45,753 nucleotides of DNA from Myxococcota bacterium (GTDB lineage: Bacteria > Myxococcota_A > UBA796 > CAJQPC01), in contig JAKLKD010000021.1 in NCBI GenBank assembly GCA_023150845.1, forward strand, positions 1 through 45,753, read 5' to 3'. Below the pieces are notes generated by a model. The model saw only the letters and a list, made by a program, of their open reading frames with translations, was not told the origin of the DNA and searched no databases. Of this stretch, positions 44,232 to 45,753 are shown one piece after another (position 1 is the stretch's first letter; each line of letters opens with the position of its first letter). Made by a program: the position numbers and the translations under genes.

Positions 44232-45753
44232 ATGCAGGAGGTTCTTTACAGCCCTGGGCATCAAGCGACATGGCATCACTACCTCCACGGCGATCAGTCC
44301 GATGAGGCGGTGGGCTGGCTGTGCCGACCTGAGCGGAGGCCCATCCTCGTCAACTCCGAGCACCTGCGCCACCTGCAGGAGCTCCTGGAGGTCTACGCCG
44401 GGGTCACCGTCTCCGATCGCCCCGCCTTGAGCGTCGCGAACCTCAGCCAGTCCGACCCGAACCTCCAGGCCGGCCAAGGCGCGCTCTGCGTCGCCGTACA
44501 CCTGCGTGTGCCCGCTGATGAGGGCACGCCGCCCCGGGTGGGTCACGGCCTGCTCACCGTCAAGCGCCAGCTCCGGCCCGCCGCGCTGAACGACACCCTG
44601 CGCACCTTAGCGACGCTCTCCGGGGCCTTGTCCCCCGTCGGCGCGCGTGGCCTGGAGGACGCCTACGTCCGCTACCTGGTCGCCGAGAGCCCCCAAGACG
44701 CCCGCTCGGCCTGGCTCGAGTACCTGAGCGCGTTCGACGCCGCTTTGCCCGTCGCGCCCATCAGCGACCCCGAGCACGAGTGGATCCCCCACGGGGACGT
44801 CCGGATGCCCGAGCGCATCGCCATCTTGGGCCGGGGCCCCGACGATCAAGGCCGCATCCTGGAGATCATGGCCGGCCTCGCCGCCGTGCTCTACCAGTCG
44901 AGCGTGCGCTGGGGAGAGCTGACCACCTCCCGCCGTGTGCCCGCCGACCGCGAGGGCCTCGTCGTCCAGCTCCTCGCGGACAGCGAGCCCGCCGCCTTGG
45001 TCGAGCGCGCCGTGCCCCTCGCCGAGCTTGAGGGCGACGTCGAGGACTGGATCGGCAAGCTCTTGCCCCTGCGCAGGACCCGCATCGAGAGCGCGAGCCC
45101 CTTCACTGACCAGAGCTGGTCGTCGAGCCGCCGCCGCGAGGTCGTGAACGTCCCCGAGATCAACCGGCCAAAGCCCCAGCGGGAGCGCCTGGAGCTGCCC
45201 CGGGAGCGCGTCGAGCTGCCAAGCACCCCGACGCCGGAGCCCCGCCAGCGCCCCCGCAGCGCCGTAGACGCCGTCGAGCTGCCCCTGCGCGCCCCGGATC
45301 CACCCCGGCCTGTCGCCCCGCCTCGGCCTCCCCAGGTTCAGCGCGCGGTGTCTCTGGATCCGCCGGTCACCGTCGCGCCCCTGCCCGTCTCGTTGCCGCC
45401 GCCGCGGACGCTGCCGCCGACGAACCCCGACGAGCTCGCCGCGCCGACGAACGTGCGCACGCCGTGGGACCCCTCCCTCTCCTTGCCCTTCACGCCGCCG
45501 CCGCCTGTGGTGAGCGAGGGCCCGATGGTGCGCTCGCCGAACCCCCGGCCGATGCCGCCCCCGGTCGCCGACTTCTTCGGCGGCGCCGCCGCGCGCCCGG
45601 TGGACGACGAGCAGGTCTTCGCCGGGGACGAGGACGTCTCCGAGGAGGTCTCCTCCCCCTCCGAGCCCGGCGCGCCGTCGGACCCGGGCGCGCCGTCGGA
45701 TCCGGGCGTCCCGTCGGAGCCTGGGCTGAGCGCCGCGCCCTTTGAGGCCCCCG
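44232..45753 (+). CDS. Uncharacterised protein with Pro-rich tail, cut by the right edge
   Basis: An open frame runs from the ATG at 44232 past the right edge (507 residues visible). A GTG at 44166 is in frame but overlaps the -10 box. No strong ribosome site precedes the ATG. Residues 1-~290 look like a folded domain with two similar halves (WLCRPERRPILVNSEHLRHLQELLEVYAGV; ERIAILGRGPDDQGRILEIMAGLAAVLYQSS). From ~300 the chain becomes Pro/Arg-rich and disordered, with ERLELPRERVELPSTP, and later a short P-S-D/E-P-G repeat (GAPSDPGAPSDPGVPSEPG). No signal peptide or known family is recognised, so it is probably cytoplasmic. Confidence 0.75.
   Translation, partial: MQEVLYSPGHQATWHHYLHGDQSDEAVGWLCRPERRPILVNSEHLRHLQELLEVYAGVTVSDRPALSVANLSQSDPNLQAGQGALCVAVHLRVPADEGTPPRVGHGLLTVKRQLRPAALNDTLRTLATLSGALSPVGARGLEDAYVRYLVAESPQDARSAWLEYLSAFDAALPVAPISDPEHEWIPHGDVRMPERIAILGRGPDDQGRILEIMAGLAAVLYQSSVRWGELTTSRRVPADREGLVVQLLADSEPAALVERAVPLAELEGDVEDWIGKLLPLRRTRIESASPFTDQSWSSSRRREVVNVPEINRPKPQRERLELPRERVELPSTPTPEPRQRPRSAVDAVELPLRAPDPPRPVAPPRPPQVQRAVSLDPPVTVAPLPVSLPPPRTLPPTNPDELAAPTNVRTPWDPSLSLPFTPPPPVVSEGPMVRSPNPRPMPPPVADFFGGAAARPVDDEQVFAGDEDVSEEVSSPSEPGAPSDPGAPSDPGVPSEPGLSAAPFEAP

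Noticed and set aside
44176-44430. 84-codon frame starting right after the 44162 promoter
   Set aside because: It is in a different frame from the long open frame 44232-45753, which continues 1.5 kb to the window edge, and it ends inside it.

Overview
This is a very GC-rich, gene-dense stretch that looks like the chromosome of a member of the Myxococcota or a related deltaproteobacterial lineage. The clearest taxonomic clue is the large thrombospondin-type-3 repeat protein (36461-39337), which ends in a MYXO-CTERM-like tail (paired cysteines, a hydrophobic segment and five arginines). Supporting clues are the type IV pilus operon pilMNOPQ followed by aroK-aroB, an Hanks-type kinase fused to TPR and formylglycine-generating-enzyme-like domains, and more than ten predicted lipoproteins. 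I see no rRNA, tRNA, insertion sequence, integrase, phage gene or CRISPR array.

Layout. 1-11672 is one long leftward run: pilM-pilN-pilO-pilP-pilQ, aroK-aroB, a lipoprotein, aroQ, accB-accC and a TPR protein cut by the left edge. Most joins are 4-base stop/start overlaps, so translation is probably coupled. 11990-22115 runs rightward: a membrane protein with a spermidine-synthase-like domain and TPRs, a double cyclic-nucleotide-binding protein, a Nudix hydrolase, then a P-loop NTPase overlapping a 1341-residue kinase/TPR/FGE fusion. 22168-22751 is a leftward macrodomain gene with its own terminator. 22966-28265 runs rightward: a VWA lipoprotein, a haem-motif beta-propeller lipoprotein, a small lipoprotein and a PAS-GGDEF-EAL protein. 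28276-29353 holds a leftward RNA ligase and an SRPBCC protein. 29672-31787 is a rightward set of amidohydrolase, barrel-like protein and lipoprotein. 31791-39337 is leftward: lipoproteins, a metzincin-like protease, two cyclic-nucleotide-binding proteins, a TlpA-like thioredoxin, a START-like protein and the TSP3 protein. 39476-40747 is a copper monooxygenase. 41251-44023 is leftward: an outer-membrane-type lipoprotein and ATP-dependent PEP carboxykinase. A rightward gene leaves the right edge.

The most remarkable element is non-coding. The 503-base gap at 40748-41250 contains a good promoter (TGGACA-N16-TAAACT). It is followed, from the expected transcription start, by a chain of small hairpins presenting GGA in the loop. 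Six exact copies of CAGGA(C/T)G and several near-copies lie in about 280 bases, all on the strand that the promoter would transcribe. This is the architecture of the CsrB/RsmZ RNAs that titrate the translational regulator CsrA/RsmA. Those RNAs are established in Gammaproteobacteria, and I know of none described in a myxobacterial-type genome. No csrA gene is visible in this window, so the assignment rests on RNA architecture alone.

Other points of interest are the NTPase-kinase pair, which resembles bacterial STAND-like signalling or conflict modules, a structured terminator after the macrodomain gene, and several promoters whose -10 box lies only 6-7 bases before the start codon, suggesting leaderless mRNAs.
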